A stretch of 64,000 bases of DNA, from NCBI RefSeq assembly GCF_011927765.1, contig NZ_JAATJG010000011.1, positions 81,620-145,619 of the forward strand, given 5' to 3'. This DNA comes from Wenyingzhuangia aestuarii (GTDB taxonomy: Bacteria; Bacteroidota; Bacteroidia; Flavobacteriales; Flavobacteriaceae). The notes beneath the pieces were generated by a model, which saw nothing but the letters and a program-made list of their open reading frames with translations, had not been told where the DNA came from and made no database searches. Shown piece after piece: positions 63,625 to 64,000 of this stretch (position 1 is the stretch's first letter; each line of letters starts with the position of its first letter). Position numbers and translations under genes: made by a program.

Positions 63625-64000
63625 TTTAGTGTTTTTAATAATGAAGGGACTCTAATGTAATAATTTTATTGTCTAGTAATTTACACGTTCTCTTTTTTGT
63701 TTTTGGATGTCTAGACAATTTTACTGTTTAATGTAAAAAATCTTCTTTTTTAGTGGGTTGATGTATTTTTGTCCATTGTTTGTCTAGGTGCTTTTAGTTA
63801 ATTATTTTTAAATGATTAACTAAAAGTATCTATTATTCAGAATAATTATTCTTATGGAGAAATGAAGTTTTGTTAAACGTATGGTTGTTTCATGCTATGT
63901 CTTTAAAGGATCATACCTAAAAGTTGTGTTTTAGGCAAAAATATTAGTCAATCTAAAGAGGAAGAATTCAACGTTTTTAACACCTCTGAACTGAGCTCTA
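63625..64000. other. Right-edge intergenic region with TGTCTAG motifs and an inverted repeat
   Basis: 376 bp with no credible gene to the window edge. It holds TGTCTAG at 63670-63676, the palindrome TGTCTAGACA at 63708-63717 and TGTCTAG at 63781-63787, all upstream of regulator 2. A 12-bp inverted repeat CTTTTAGTTAAT / ATTAACTAAAAG lies at 63791-63826; its role is unclear as no T run follows. A truncated frame entering from the right cannot be excluded. Confidence 0.4.

Noticed and set aside
63791..63826. 12-bp inverted repeat as a transcription terminator
   Set aside because: No T run on either strand and no adjacent gene end is visible; only noted as a repeat.

Overview
The window is low-GC DNA (roughly one third G+C by eye) from a marine, algal-polysaccharide-degrading member of the Flavobacteriaceae (Bacteroidota). 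The evidence is two SusC/SusD outer-membrane pairs, type IX secretion (T9SS) C-terminal sorting tails, lipoproteins with short Bacteroidota-type signals, sulfatases, GH29/GH2/GH16 enzymes, and A-tract/hairpin/T-tract terminators at nearly every convergent gene junction. No tRNA, rRNA, transposase, phage or CRISPR sequence was seen.

Region A (1-22280, + strand) is a polysaccharide utilization locus (PUL1): the 3' part of a T9SS-secreted Asp-box propeller protein, an S1 sulfatase, a GH29, a second S1 sulfatase, SusC, SusD, a SusE-like glycan-binding lipoprotein, a small fibronectin-type lipoprotein, a complete 1083-residue Asp-box propeller protein, a GH2 beta-galactosidase and a second GH29. 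It has no recognisable endo-acting glycoside hydrolase, so the two large secreted propellers are the candidates for that role.

Region B (22279-33257) is a divergent LacI-type repressor gene facing a long operon. The operon carries the full L-galactose route: L-galactose dehydrogenase (AKR), lactonase (COG3618), L-galactonate 5-dehydrogenase (LgoD-like), tagaturonate reductase (UxaB), altronate dehydratase (UxaA), KDG kinase and KDPG aldolase, plus a FucP-type permease and a mutarotase. Two near-identical palindromic operators lie in the divergent gap.

Region C (33281-44787) is an L-fucose route: FucP permease, mutarotase (from region B), L-fucose isomerase, FGGY kinase, a RhaD-like aldolase, lactaldehyde dehydrogenase (AldA), L-lactate dehydrogenase (LldD), class 1 fructose-bisphosphatase and two AraC regulators. 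The products would be DHAP and lactate/pyruvate.

Region D (44885-46836) is a genomic scar: the 5' part of a hybrid two-component sensor gene, frameshifted, joined directly to a 5'-truncated, internally deleted GH28 gene. Region E (46905-49257) holds ordinary chromosomal genes: DUF1684, a methyltransferase, a 53-residue DUF5522 protein and DUF4197.

Region F (49332-63624) is a second PUL: two tandem GH16 agarase/porphyranase-like lipoproteins, a CBM-like T9SS protein, a SusE-like protein, SusD and SusC, flanked by two paralogous TPR-transmembrane-HTH regulators. A TGTCTA(G) motif recurs in its promoters.

The parts fit a red-algal galactan such as porphyran. GH16 would cut the chain outside the cell, sulfatases would remove the L-galactose sulfate, GH29 and GH2 would release L-galactose and D-galactose, and the LacI-controlled operon would burn L-galactose. 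The co-located L-fucose pathway means a substrate carrying both L-galactose and L-fucose, or separate use of fucans, is also possible. Substrate identity is inference.
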